Assembly: GCA_020466095.1 (NCBI GenBank)
Contig: CM035807.1
Coordinates: 51,426,752-51,490,751, forward strand
From: Chlorops oryzae
Taxonomy: Eukaryota; Arthropoda; Insecta; Diptera; Chloropidae
Reading direction: 5' to 3'
DNA length: 64,000 nucleotides
The position numbers and the translations under genes were made by a program. Shown here in pieces: positions 10,820 through 21,055 of the stretch. Positions within the stretch are counted from its first letter, which is position 1. The number at the start of each line of letters is the position of its first letter. The notes under the pieces are model-generated. The model had not been told where the DNA came from and made no database searches. It was given only the letters and a program-made list of their open reading frames with translations.

Positions 10820-11944
10820 ATGGAGGAGTTTAAGCAGCTAAAGGCGGACAAGAAACTACTACGGAAAACATTAAAACGATCATCCGTAATTACCAAAAAG
10901 ATTCACCATCGCGAAAGAACAATGCAGATTATTTCCAAGAACGTCTCAACCGAATAAACAGGGCATGGCAGCACTTTGAGCGTGTGGACAACGACATTCG
11001 CTTGATGGAGCAAGTTCCACTCGACGATGATTACTTCACAAAAGACAAATATACTCAAACACTGGAGCTGGTGGAGAAATTTAAAGAGCAATTAGAAAAG
11101 GCGTTATTGGACTTCAAGGCTTCAGCTCCACATGAGCGGTCAGGAGCAATCCCAAAAACTGTCCCTACGTCAAATGGGACAATTACTGAAAAGGACAACC
11201 GTCATTCTACAAATGAAATCGGACCCTTGATACGGAGACAACAGGCAATGATGTCTTCCCTTTCAAGACTGCTTCAAGGCACAGCAGTAAACGAATCTCC
11301 AGAACATGGAATTAATGCAATAAGCAAACTCTATGACCACATTCAACAAGCAAACTTTGAAATTCATGAACATGTCAGTGATCCAACACAACAAGGATAC
11401 GACATGCATGAGTTTATAAATATTGAGAGTGAAGATCATAAAAAACTGGCATCTCTCACCAACTTGATGAAGGAATCCAAGACACCTTCACGAGGCCGAC
11501 CTGAGATAAAATTGCCTAAAATATCAATACCGAAGTTTGATGGCAATCTCTTGAAATGGCAGACTTTTTCTGATATTTTCAAGCGTACTATTCATGAACA
11601 ACCACTGCAGAACATAGAGAAAATGTGGTATTTAAAAACCAACCTCACTGGAGAAGCAGAGAGGTTGATACGACATCTCAACCTAACAGAAGAAAAACTA
11701 TACATCAGCGTGGACAATTCTAGAAGAACGTTTTCAACAATAAACGAGTACTTACTGGATCATCATTGAAAAGATTTTGGCGCTTAAAAATTTAACACCT
11801 AAGAAAAACACCGTTCGCAATTTTCATGACACCATACATGAAAGTTTGCTCGCATTACAAAACATAGGTGTCGACACCGATCAATGGAGTCCTCTTCTGC
11901 TGCATATTCTGGTTAAAAAATTGGATCGACAAAGCCATATTATA
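10820..11944 (+). pseudogene. BEL element 1 gag, N-terminal part, frameshifted
   Basis: Structural protein of the virus-like particle. The first candidate start is ATG at 10820 (MEEFKQLKADKKLL), a Lys-rich, coiled-coil-like N-terminus. The frame changes at about 10915 and continues with DYFTKDKYTQTLELVEKFKEQL to about 11767. It includes LPKISIPKFDGNLLKWQTF and MWYLKTNLTGEAERLI, the wording of the DUF1759 gag domain of BEL/Pao elements. Another frame change near 11768 leads to NFHDTIHESLLALQNIGVD, and the gene is then split at 11944 by a mariner. The downstream half resumes at 13084. Domain identity is from known family wording; the breaks are seen directly. Confidence 0.85.
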
Positions 11945-13081
11945 TTAGGTGTAGTAAAAAGAAATCCATTATTTTTCCAATTGATGGCGTTATTTATCTA
12001 CATCTCGCGTTGTAAAAGTCCGATCATTAGAGGGGGCATTAGAAAGATGACAGTTCCTACTAAAAAAGCTTTTTTGACACTTTTTTGATTGATTGATTCA
12101 GTTTTGTTTGAGAGCTTGTCAAAGATGGACATCAGCAAAGAGAAAATTCGCTACATTTTACAGTTTTTCTTCGATAAGGGAGAAAAACGCAAGCCAGGCG
12201 GCTGAAAATGTGAATAGCGTTTATGGACCTGATACTGAAACAGCCAATCATGCGCAATTTGGTTTCGTCGATTCCGTTCGGTAACTTCGATGTCAAGGAT
12301 GCACCACGCACTGGAAGGCCAATTGTCGAAAATGTCGATAAAATCATAGAAATTATCGAGTCCGACCGTCATGTTAGCACTGTTTCGATTGCAAAAGAGC
12401 TAAAGATTGCAAAAAAAACCGTTTGGAACCATTTGAATAAGGCTGGATACACAAAGAAGCTCGATGTATGGGTGCCACACGAGTTAACGCAAAAAAACCT
12501 CATAGACCGAATTTCCATCTGCGAATCGCTGCTGAACCGCAACAAAATCGACCCATTTCTGAAGCGGTTGGTGACTGGTGATGAAAAGTGGGTCACTTAC
12601 GACAACGTCAAGCGAAAATGGTCGTGGTCGAAACAATTGGACCGTCTGAAGGAAGCAATCGCCCATAAGCGGCCAGCTTTGGCCAATAGGAGAGGAATTG
12701 TGTTCCATCAGGACAACGCCAGGCCACACACATCGAAAGTGACTCGCCAGAAGCTCCGGGAGTTTGGTTGGGAGTTCTTCTGCATCCACCTTATAGTCCG
12801 GACCTGGCACCAAGTGATTCCCATCTGTTCCTGTCCATGGCGAACAATTTTGCTGGTGAAACATTCGCTTCAAAAGAGGCTTTTGAAATTGGACTGTCTA
12901 AATTTTTTGCTAATAGGAACGCGGGCTTCTATGAGAGAGGCATAATGAAATTACCTTTAAAATGGCAACAAGTTATCGAACAAAACGGCGCATATTTGAC
13001 CTAAATCGGGTCATTCTAACTATCTTAAATAAAGCCCTCAATTTAATGCAAAAATAATGGATTTCTTTTTACTACACCTAA
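11945..13081 (+). mobile_element. Mellifera-type mariner inserted in BEL gag
   Basis: A 1137-bp mariner bounded by inverted repeats of about 33 bp (left TTAGGTGTAGTAAAAAGAAA, right its mirror at 13048-13081) and a TA target duplication (11943-11944 and 13082-13083). It splits the gag of BEL element 1; the gag reading continues in frame on either side once the mariner and one TA are set aside, so this is a clean insertion. The transposase wording (HVSTVSIAKELKI, FYERGIMKLPLKWQQ) points to the mellifera subfamily. The element is shorter than the usual 1.3 kb because part of the transposase is missing. Confidence 0.92.
12124..13004 (+). pseudogene. Mariner transposase, internally deleted
   Basis: Cut-and-paste transposase of the DD34D family. 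It starts MDISKEKIRYILQFFF at 12124, then changes frame near 12200-12280 (DVKDAPRTGRPIVENVDK). The helix-turn-helix (VSIAKELKIAKKTVWNHL) and the WVPHELT linker are intact. The first catalytic Asp is in VTGDEKWVTYD. After KRKWSWSK the sequence jumps to QLDRLKEAIAHKRPALANRRG, so roughly 60 residues of the core are deleted. The second Asp is in VFHQDNARPHTS. The third, in YSPDLAPSD, lies in a different frame, with a shift near 12775. The C-terminus ends WQQVIEQNGAYLT. It is dead, but could still be mobilised in trans through its repeats. Confidence 0.9.
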
Positions 13082-13083
13082 TA

Positions 13084-15078
13084 TATGAATCTTCATTACA
13101 GTCTCCTAGAGAACTTCAGAGCATACAACATTTCCTAAAATTTTTAGAACTTCGATTTCAAGCTCTAGAAGCCGTTGCGGGTAAGGAAAAGGCGGATTCA
13201 GCAACGTCGGCCACAGCAACCAACTCTAAGGCATGCAAGGTATGCAGCAAAGAAGGTCACCCGATCTACTATTGCGGAAAATTCTTAAAGATGTCTCCAG
13301 TAGAACGACTTAAATGGACACAAAACCACAAGTTGTGTGTCAACTGCTTTAAAGACGACCATCAATCCAAAGGCCGCTCAGCTAGATCTTGTTCTAAGTG
13401 CCCAAAAAAACATAATACTTTATTACATTTAGAACAATCTAAGTCTTCCAATGACAAAGGTAATGTCACGTCAAGAGTGGCTACAGAGCAAAAAGAATCA
13501 ACTGTAGCAAAAGCAACAGACACACAGGCTACGGTAGCTTTATCCAATCAACCATCAGCTGGGTACAAGTTCGTTCTCCTTGCAACAGCAAAAATAAGAT
13601 TAACTGCGAATAACGGTCGCAGTTGCGAAGTCCGTGCACTTTTAGACTCTGGATCTCAAATCAACATAATATCCGAGAGGACTGTAAAAAGACTAGCACT
13701 GTCTCCCTCAAAATCATCTCTTTGTATTGAAGGAATCGGGCGAAACACCCGACAGTCAACCCAACGAGTGAATGTTGCATTGAATTCACTAAATGGAAAG
13801 TATTCAGCACAGCTAGAAGCGTTCATTCTACCTTACATAGTATCTGCACAGCCATCATGCCATATTGACACATCAGAATGGAATCTACCAGAAAACATTA
13901 AACTCGCAGACCCTGAATTCTTCACACCAGAAAGATTCGATGTCCTTCTAGGAGCAGAATTTTACACTGATTTACTTCGGCCGCAACAAATAAAATTAAA
14001 ATCTGGATGTCCTAACCTACAAAATTCAGTATTAGGATGGATAGTTACTGGAAAAGTAGCTGGAGAGCAAGAAAGGTCAACAACATGCGCAGTTTTCAGT
14101 GAAGACGAAATTGCAACTTCAACAATGGTGGAAAAATTCTGGAAAATGGATGATGCAGACGAGGTACAACGACAAATGACAGAATCGGAAAGATTATGCG
14201 AAATTCACTTTGTTCAAACTGTGGCAAGGACACACGAAGGCAGATACATGGTTCACCTACCTCGATTGGGAAATGTATCTGCTCTTGGAAATTCATGTCA
14301 GCTAGCCCTTCAACGTTTTTTTTCATTGGAAAGACGTCTCAGTAAGGACGAGAACCTAAAAATGCAGTATGTGAACTTTATGAATGAGTATGACGCACTA
14401 GGGCACATGAAGGAAATTCCAAAAGATGAACTATTAACGCCAAGTTTCTTCATACCCCATCATTGTGTGTTTAAGCCAGACAGTACAACAACAAAACTGC
14501 GCGTTGTATTTGATGGTTCAGCAAAAACTTCGACGGGGCTCTCACTCAATGATGTTCTGCATGCTGGACCTACCGTTCAGAGTGACATATTCGCAATTCT
14601 GCTCAGATTCCGGATGCATCGTATTGCATTTACAGCAGACATTGAAAATATGTATCGGCAGATTCTGGTTCATGAAGCTGATCAGAATCTTCAAACAATT
14701 ATCTGGCGAAAAAATCCAACTGAATCAATCAAATACTATCACCTAACTACTGTAACGTATGGGACTACTTCAGCACCATATCAAGCAACAAGGTGTTTAC
14801 AACACTTAGCACAATCAAGCATGAGTAAATATCCAATTGGAGCTCCCATTCTGCATGACGATTTCTACGTTGATGATTGCCTTAGTGGAGCCGATCTTTT
14901 GAGCACAGCACTGGAAGCAAAGACGCAACTTACGACAATGCTTAGAGAAGCCGGGTTCAATCTAAGGAAGTGGTGTTCAAACCATCCGCAGCTCTTGGCG
15001 GGCGAAGCCTTAGACGAAGGGGAAATAAGCTCGATTTCGACTCAGATATTGATAAAGCACAAAAGGCTTTGGGCGTGA
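13084..15078 (+). pseudogene. BEL element 1 gag C-terminus, protease and reverse transcriptase
   Basis: This frame is open for about 670 residues from the mariner junction. In order: the rest of gag with a Cys cluster (CKVCSKEGHPIYYCG, then CVNCFKDDH, then CSKCPKKHNTLLH); an aspartic protease with VRALLDSGSQINIIS, a normal D-S-G active site; the post-protease segment (LGAEFYTDLLRPQQ, VLGWIVTGK) typical of BEL/Pao; and the reverse transcriptase with TTKLRVVFDGSAK, FTADIENMYRQILV (first Asp), TTVTYGTTSAPYQA and the catalytic FYVDDCLSG. The frame is lost near 15025, just past the active site. The Pao-type peptidase/polymerase layout (families DUF1758 and Peptidase_A17) is recognisable by wording. 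Confidence 0.92.
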
Positions 15079-15910
15079 TATGGTTGCCTAAAACTGATCA
15101 GCTTTGCGGGAGAGCATCCACAACAATATCCAACAAGACACCAACAAAAAGGTCAGTTTGTTCTGACCTCGGCAAAATATTTGACTCCTTGGGAATATTT
15201 GGTCCAGTTATTGTAAAGGCCAAAATATTCACTCAACAGTTATGGCAACTCAAAATATCGTGGGATGAAGAGCTACCAAAAGACTTACAACTTGAATGGA
15301 ACCAATTTCTAAAAGGATTCACAGGTTTGAACAGCATAAGAGCGCCAGGCACATCTTTAACCATAAGACGATACAACCAAATAAAACGCAAATTCATACG
15401 TTTGTTGACGCATCAGAAAAGGCGTATGGGGCAGCAATTTATGTTCGATCAGTTGCCACAGATGGAACTATAACAGTCAATTTACTGTGTGCAAAATCAA
15501 GAGTAGCGCCGATCAAGAAACAAACATTGCCTCGTTTGGAACTATGTGCGGCTTTATTAGGAGCTGAATTAACTAAAAGAGTAAAGGGTGATCTTAAAAA
15601 TTTGGATGTTACAACAATCTTTTGGACTGACTCCGAAATTGTTTTAAATTGGATTAAATCATCGGCATCCTCATATTATACATTCGTAGCTAATCGTGTC
15701 AGCAAAATTCAACAGCTTTCCTTGCCAACTCAATGGCATCACGTTCCATCAAAGAATAATCCAGCTGATGTTCTTTCACGGGAATTTCAACTGAAAAATT
15801 TAGAACATATACCATATGGTTTTATGGGCCATTATTTCTCCACGGAAGCCAAACGCAATGGCCTCAACAATCACCAAGTTCTCTTCAATCGTCAGTTGAA
15901 TTGGAATTAA
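15026..15910 (+). pseudogene. BEL element 1 RNase H region
   Basis: Continuation of pol in two further frames. 15026-15360 carries the connection domain (ALGVIWLPKTDQL, FDSLGIFGPVIVKAKIFTQQ). After another shift near 15355, RNase H begins with THTFVDASEKAYGAAIYV (first Asp), followed by LPRLELCAALLGAEL (Glu), IFWTDSEIVLNWIKS (Asp) and WHHVPSKNNPADVLSRE (last catalytic Asp). The set of RNase H residues is complete, but the region cannot be translated with its neighbours because of the frameshifts and the stop at 15908. Confidence 0.88.
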
Positions 15911-15978
15911 AACAAAAACCAATCGTAGCAATTCATCAAGGCTCAGAATAGTTTCACCGCAAGAAAATACATTCAATC

Positions 15979-17437
15979 ATGCTGCAACCAGAATTAAGTC
16001 CGTTTGAATTATATACATCCTTGCAATTCATCGTTAAGACAATTCAACAATCTGAGCTATTAAGTGATATTAATAATCTGAAAGCATGCAAAACTATCGA
16101 CGCATCAAGCCAACTCAACGGACTAGCACCCTTTTTGGACGATCACAGCGTATTAAGAGTAGGAGGACGGCTTGAAGCAGCATCTATTGCCTATGATGCC
16201 AAGCATCCGATGGTTCTCCCATACAATAACCCAATCGTTCGACTATTGTTTAAAGCAAAGCACGAAGAACATAATCATTGTGGGCCTCAAGCGTTATTGT
16301 GCATCATAAAACAACAATTTTGGCCAATCAAAGGAAAGATTTTGGCTCGCAACACAGTCCACAAATGTATTCGCTGCACCAGAGCAAAACCTCACTTGAT
16401 GGAGCAACTCATGGGAAACTTACCAGCTGATCGAGTAACTGCAGCAAGGCCATTCTTTAAGGCTGGAGTCGACTATTGTGGCAGAGGACTATTGTGGAAG
16501 AGGAAAAAGACCCTACAAAGCATATTTAGCTGTATTTTGTTGCTTTGCAACAAAGGCTGTTCACCTTGAAATTGTAAGCGATTTGACAACTGAAGCTTTC
16601 ATAGGTGCCCTCAAGCGTTTCACAGGAAGGAGGGGCAGATGCAAAACGTTATACAGTGACAACGCTACAAATTTTGTCGGAGCAAAAAACCAACTGGAAG
16701 AGCTAAAAGATGCAATTTACTCAACAACTGCCCAAACCCAAATCAAAAGGGCTAGCAGTGATCTTGGAATTGAGTTCAAGTTCATACCCCCCAAGGCACC
16801 ACATTTTGGAGGGCTATGGGAAGCTGCAGTAAAATCTGCAAAACTACTGCTTGTTAAGGCGATGGCCAGCGCATCCTTCACATATGAGGAGTTTGAAACA
16901 ATAACAATCGGAGTAGAAGCCATACTTAATTCAAGACCGTTAACACCAATGTCATCCAATCCGAACGACTTGACTGCACTCACACCAGGTCACTTTATCA
17001 TCGGCGAACCTCTTACTTCACAAGTAAATCCTAATAGAGCATCCTTAAAAAACACATTCACAGCAAGATGGCAGCTGGTGTCAAATGCAAAGGATGAATT
17101 TTGGAAACGGTGGCATGTAGAATATTTACATGAACTGCAGTATCGGAACAAGTGGCAACAAAGATGTCAAAATATAAAGGAAGGTGACATGGTGATCCTC
17201 AAGGATGAAAACTTACCAACGATGAAATGGCCATTAGGTAGAGTCGTTCATGTGTATAAAGGAGATGATCAACTAATTCGAGTAGCAGATGTAAAAACCG
17301 AAAATGGCGTGTTTAAACGTCCGTTACAAAAACTCGCACCACTTTTTAACGAAGGAGACCAAAATGAGAATTATGAACTACCACTAAAGCGGCCATCATC
17401 AGAAACAAGTGCATCAAAAAGGAAATTAATTTCCACC
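15979..17437 (+). pseudogene. BEL element 1 integrase
   Basis: Inserts the cDNA copy into the host genome. The zinc-binding part is in the first frame (LFKAKHEEHNHCGP...CIRCTRAKP, an HHCC arrangement). A shift around 16480-16500, inside the first core strand, moves to the frame open to 17566. That frame has AVFCCFATKAVHLEI, LYSDNATNFVGA with the second catalytic Asp, and PPKAPHFGGLWEAAVKSAK with the catalytic Glu. The C-terminal region (DEFWKRWHVEYLHELQ, GDMVILKDENLPTMKWPLGRV) is the DUF5641-type domain found at the end of BEL/Pao integrases. The frame runs on into the envelope-like part without a stop. Confidence 0.9.
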
Positions 17438-19138
17438 AGCTCTCTGGTTACAACACTAATAATTTCGCTTCTCTTGATGCCATTAGCCCTTGCCGGATCA
17501 GTCAACATAACAAATTTTGATGCAATCCAGGAATATATTTCGAAGGAATTGGAAACACAAAACTAATAAGTGGCAGTTGGAAAATCTTCGTATACTATGA
17601 GCTGAAACCACTCTGGTCCAAAAACAAGATGCTAGACGAAGGAATTCAAACACTTAGAGGATTATGCAATAAATCCTTGGATAAATCTTGCTACGCATTT
17701 TCACACCAATTACAACAAACTGCAGAAGAGCTCATTCAGGAAGAAGATCTCATATCACCGACTCGATCAAGAAGAGCAGCGTTAGACATTGTAGGCAATG
17801 TTGCCAATGCCCTATTTGGAGTACTGGACTCCAACTATGCTGAACATATGGCGGCAACCATAAACAAGGTCAACAGCAATGAAGAATTCTTACTGCATTT
17901 AGTAAAAAATCAAACATCAGTTGTTGATGCCACAATCAACATTTGAAAAGAGGATGCAAGCAACACAAGTAAACACATTATAGAGCTTCAAAGGGCAATT
18001 GAACAGGAGTTCAACCAATTGGGAGCCGCACACAAAACTTTACAATTCACAATTAATGATATCGTTGGTAGTTCAACTTTTCATGCTATCATCACATATA
18101 CACAAAATTCAGGCAGATATAATCAACGCACTCACTCATTCACTCACTCACGGAAACACTAGCCGGACCATATTGACACCTCAGCAATTGAAAAGGGCTC
18201 TTCCAACAGATGATGATGATCTTTTACACCTATATAAAATCATGAAAATAAAGGCAGCAGTTACTGCACATCGTCTGATGTTCAAAATTGATATTCCACT
18301 TGTCAATCATCAAAAATTCGAACTTTTTTATCTGATTTCAATTCCCACAGTTATTAACAGCACTATGCTTTCAATCAAACCAACTGCGCAATTTCTAGCA
18401 GTCACTAATCATCGAGATGAATCTGTCACCTTGAGCACAACCGATTTTTATAAATGTAATGAAATTATTGACGACACTTTCCTCTGCCCAAACATTCAAG
18501 CAACAATTCGAAAAAATTCCGGCAGCTATTCTTGCGAAGTAGCCCTTTTTAACAATAGAACCTCATCCAATTGCAAGGTGGAACACCAATTCAATAACAT
18601 TTCACTCATTCCAACTTGGAAACCGAATAAGTGGATTTTTGCAGCTAGAACTGCAACTGAGCTTACAGCTGTGTGTGGAGACAATGTCCAAGAAGTCAAC
18701 ATAAATGGTTCCGGCACACTGTCCATCCAACCTGATTGCGTCATAAAAGGTGCTTTTTTAACAATCCAAGGCCAGGGAATTACTTCAACCATAATGCATT
18801 TATCATTTCCCGCATTTGGAAATATAACCTCAGTTGCAGAACCTATGGAATTAAAAAGAGTACTAAATTTTGACATTCATCAAGTAAATAATAAATTGGA
18901 ACAGCTCACCAAGGTCCAGCAACAGTTACATGCCGACTTCCAGTTTCCTGAAGAAATCCAGCCATCCACACTGCATGATGTAACAAGCTATACTGTGATC
19001 GTGCTCATTATATTGATAATTCTCTGCTTGAGTATTTGGAAAATAAAAACTAAATGTCAGCAAAGAGCTATTCGACTTGGGACACCACCAAAACCTACTC
19101 CACGCCAGCAAAACACAACAGCTCTCGAAATTGTATAA
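17438..19138 (+). pseudogene. Envelope-like glycoprotein region of BEL element 1, frameshifted
   Basis: Downstream of integrase, in the same frame, a hydrophobic stretch with the look of a signal peptide (LVTTLIISLLLMPLALAGS, about 17440-17500) opens an extra region of about 1.7 kb. The next piece (17629-17943, another frame) has a basic RSRR site followed by a small-residue-rich hydrophobic segment, resembling the cleavage and fusion-peptide arrangement of insect retroviral F-type envelopes. The last piece (about 17999-19138) has many NxT/S sites and ends with one transmembrane segment near 18985-19035 and a short basic tail. At least two frame changes (about 17560 and 17945) break it. The envelope role is inferred from layout and topology; the closest known parallel is roo env. 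Confidence 0.72.
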
Positions 19139-19159
19139 AGAGTTGAGTAAACAAGATTA

Positions 19160-19177
19160 CTCAACGGAGGGCCAGAA
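19160..19177 (+). other. Polypurine tract of BEL element 1
   Basis: AACGGAGGGCCAGAA lies immediately before the 3' LTR. It is the expected position of the purine-rich primer for plus-strand DNA synthesis, though two C interrupt it. Confidence 0.6.
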
Positions 19178-19569
19178 TGTTTAGAATTCAATCCACAATT
19201 GTTTATTTAATGCGATCAGCAAAAATTTATGTCGCAAGAAAACTTTGCATATAAGCGAGAATATGTTTGTATATAAAAAACAAAGCAAAAGAAAAGAACA
19301 AGAAAAATAAAAATTACTGCTTAAGCAATAATGAATTAATATTGAGCTCCATTGATTTAAATATTGATTATCTAGCAATAATAATGTATAAAAAAAATGA
19401 AATTTATTAATAAACTAGAGTCCAATTGAAACCATTGTGTGATCAACTTAGGGACTTGTCTTCGTGTATCAACAGTTTATGTGCTGCTTGGTACAACTTG
19501 AATTCTGGTATCTGCAGTTCATGTGCTGTACGGTTTTTGAATTCAAGCCGAAAATTTGAAGTAAAAACA
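19178..19569 (+). repeat. BEL element 1, 3' LTR (392 bp)
   Basis: It matches the 5' LTR from TGTTTAGAATTC to AGTAAAAACA. I count seven substitutions and no length change. AATAC follows at 19570-19574, the same five bases that precede the 5' LTR. Confidence 0.95.
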
Positions 19570-20587
19570 AATACCTTACGAACTTCAATCTATAATGACG
19601 ATGCCGAAGGAACAAGAACAATTATGTTCGGTATGCATGTTCGAAAAATTTACAAAATTACCTTTTAAACGAGCATAGAATAAAGAATATTGGATTAGGT
19701 TTTGGCATGTTATAATTATTACCTTTTGTTTTTAAACTGAAATATTTTTTGTAACGCATTTTTCACTGTTTACACGTTCGTGTCTTCAATCTTTGCATGC
19801 GTACAGAGCGAGGGAGACAGGAGGATGTTTATGGCTACAATGGAAGTATAAATACAAAATTTCGTTCAAGTCTAATTTGAATTTCGGGTGTGGGAGACAA
19901 TTTTCGGAAAACGCCCTTCTGCGACGCGCACTTTTCCAATTTTTAGATATCATATTACTTGCCTTTAAACCAAAGATTGTCAGGCTCATTTAACATCCAA
20001 AAGCGTCATTCAAAGGCTGTTTTTTAGCTTTCACGTCGAAACCGTGTGAGTTCGAAAGCTTTTTTTTTTTATTTCGTGAGAGCAGCACAACTGACGCTCT
20101 TTTTTGTATGCTTGTTGTTTTTGAGCTCATACATGCTAAAATATGATCATGGCGAGTCGCCACAGGCGAGTTGTATTTCTTTCCTTCGATAATGATCAAG
20201 CGAAATGTACGATTTTGAAAATCTTTGTTGCGTAGCAAAATTAAAATTTTTGGTTTTTCGATCATATTTATTGCATACCGCAATGTTTAGTATTTGGAAA
20301 GGTTGTTTCAGACTATTGTACTGTTTCCGAAAATCACTGCCACAGATACCATCATGACTTGATTTTATTAAAATGCGATGAATTTCGAACAGAAATTAAG
20401 GTTTTGAAAGAAAACGTTTACACATTAATTTCATTACTTTTCTTATACCGATGTTTATATTTTTTGCAGTCAGAAAAATTTTCACAAGATGACATTGAAT
20501 TTTTGTTTTTAAATTTGACGTAAAAATAAGCTTTTAAATGCTTTCAACACATAGACACTAACACGAATAAATCATTCCCTGACAACC
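19570..20587. other. AT-rich interval between two BEL elements
   Basis: No coding region is recognised. A short piece near 19825-19845 (AGGATGTTTATGGCTACAA) also occurs at 54487-54505, so part of this interval belongs to an interspersed repeat. The last five bases, CAACC, are the target duplication of BEL element 2. Confidence 0.5.
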
Positions 20588-20849
20588 TGTTCGGTTCTAA
20601 GACTTGTATGACCGTTCACAGTGTCTTTCATGTTCCGTCCTACGACATGGATGACCAGTCGCATCGATTGTTTCATACTCACATCTCTAATTTCAAGCTC
20701 ATCACTAATACAAAAGGAAGATTGTAACTAGAATCATTGTTTCAAACACATTGTACTTAAATAAAGAATTCACTGGCATTGGAGACCAGCTCATGTATAA
20801 ATCAAGTTAAAATTAAAGGTTTTCATTTACTTTGGTTACACCACAAACA
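20588..20849 (+). repeat. BEL element 2, 5' LTR (262 bp)
   Basis: Starts TGTTCGGTTCTAAG and ends CACCACAAACA. An AATAAA lies near 20760. TTTGGTGGCCCATGGGAGG follows directly and holds the candidate tRNA primer-binding site (TGGTGGCCC). Confidence 0.95.
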
Positions 20850-21055
20850 TTTGGTGGCCCATGGGAGGAACTTCAATCAACCTTTAATCTGTCAATCAAC
20901 TCACGCAACAACAACAACAGCGGTCAATTGCACTCACATTGCAAGCACGAGGAAGTGTCTGGACCATAACCACACTCTTGCGCGCTCGCTGACGAACATA
21001 AAGAGACAATCGGGAAGAGCTAAATAAGGTAAGGTGTTCATATATTCACGCGATC

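Larger units (their letters stand above)
10149..19569 (+). mobile_element. BEL element 1: full-length roo-like BEL/Pao retrovirus-like element
   Basis: Complete LTR element: LTRs at 10149-10540 and 19178-19569, AATAC target duplications on both sides, gag, protease, reverse transcriptase, RNase H, integrase and an envelope-like region in that order. The 9421-bp length includes a 1137-bp mariner; without it the element is about 8.3 kb. The domain order and the pol-to-env transition resemble roo of Drosophila. By eye the LTRs differ at 7 of 392 positions (1.8%), so the insertion is not recent. The coding region has several frameshifts. The TG...CA LTR ends and 5-bp duplication are as expected for integrase-mediated insertion. 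Confidence 0.95.

Noticed and set aside
12484..12873. Minus-strand open frame of 129 codons
   Set aside because: It is the antisense of the mariner transposase core.
18526..18876. Minus-strand open frame of 116 codons
   Set aside because: It is antisense to the envelope-like region of BEL element 1, without motifs.
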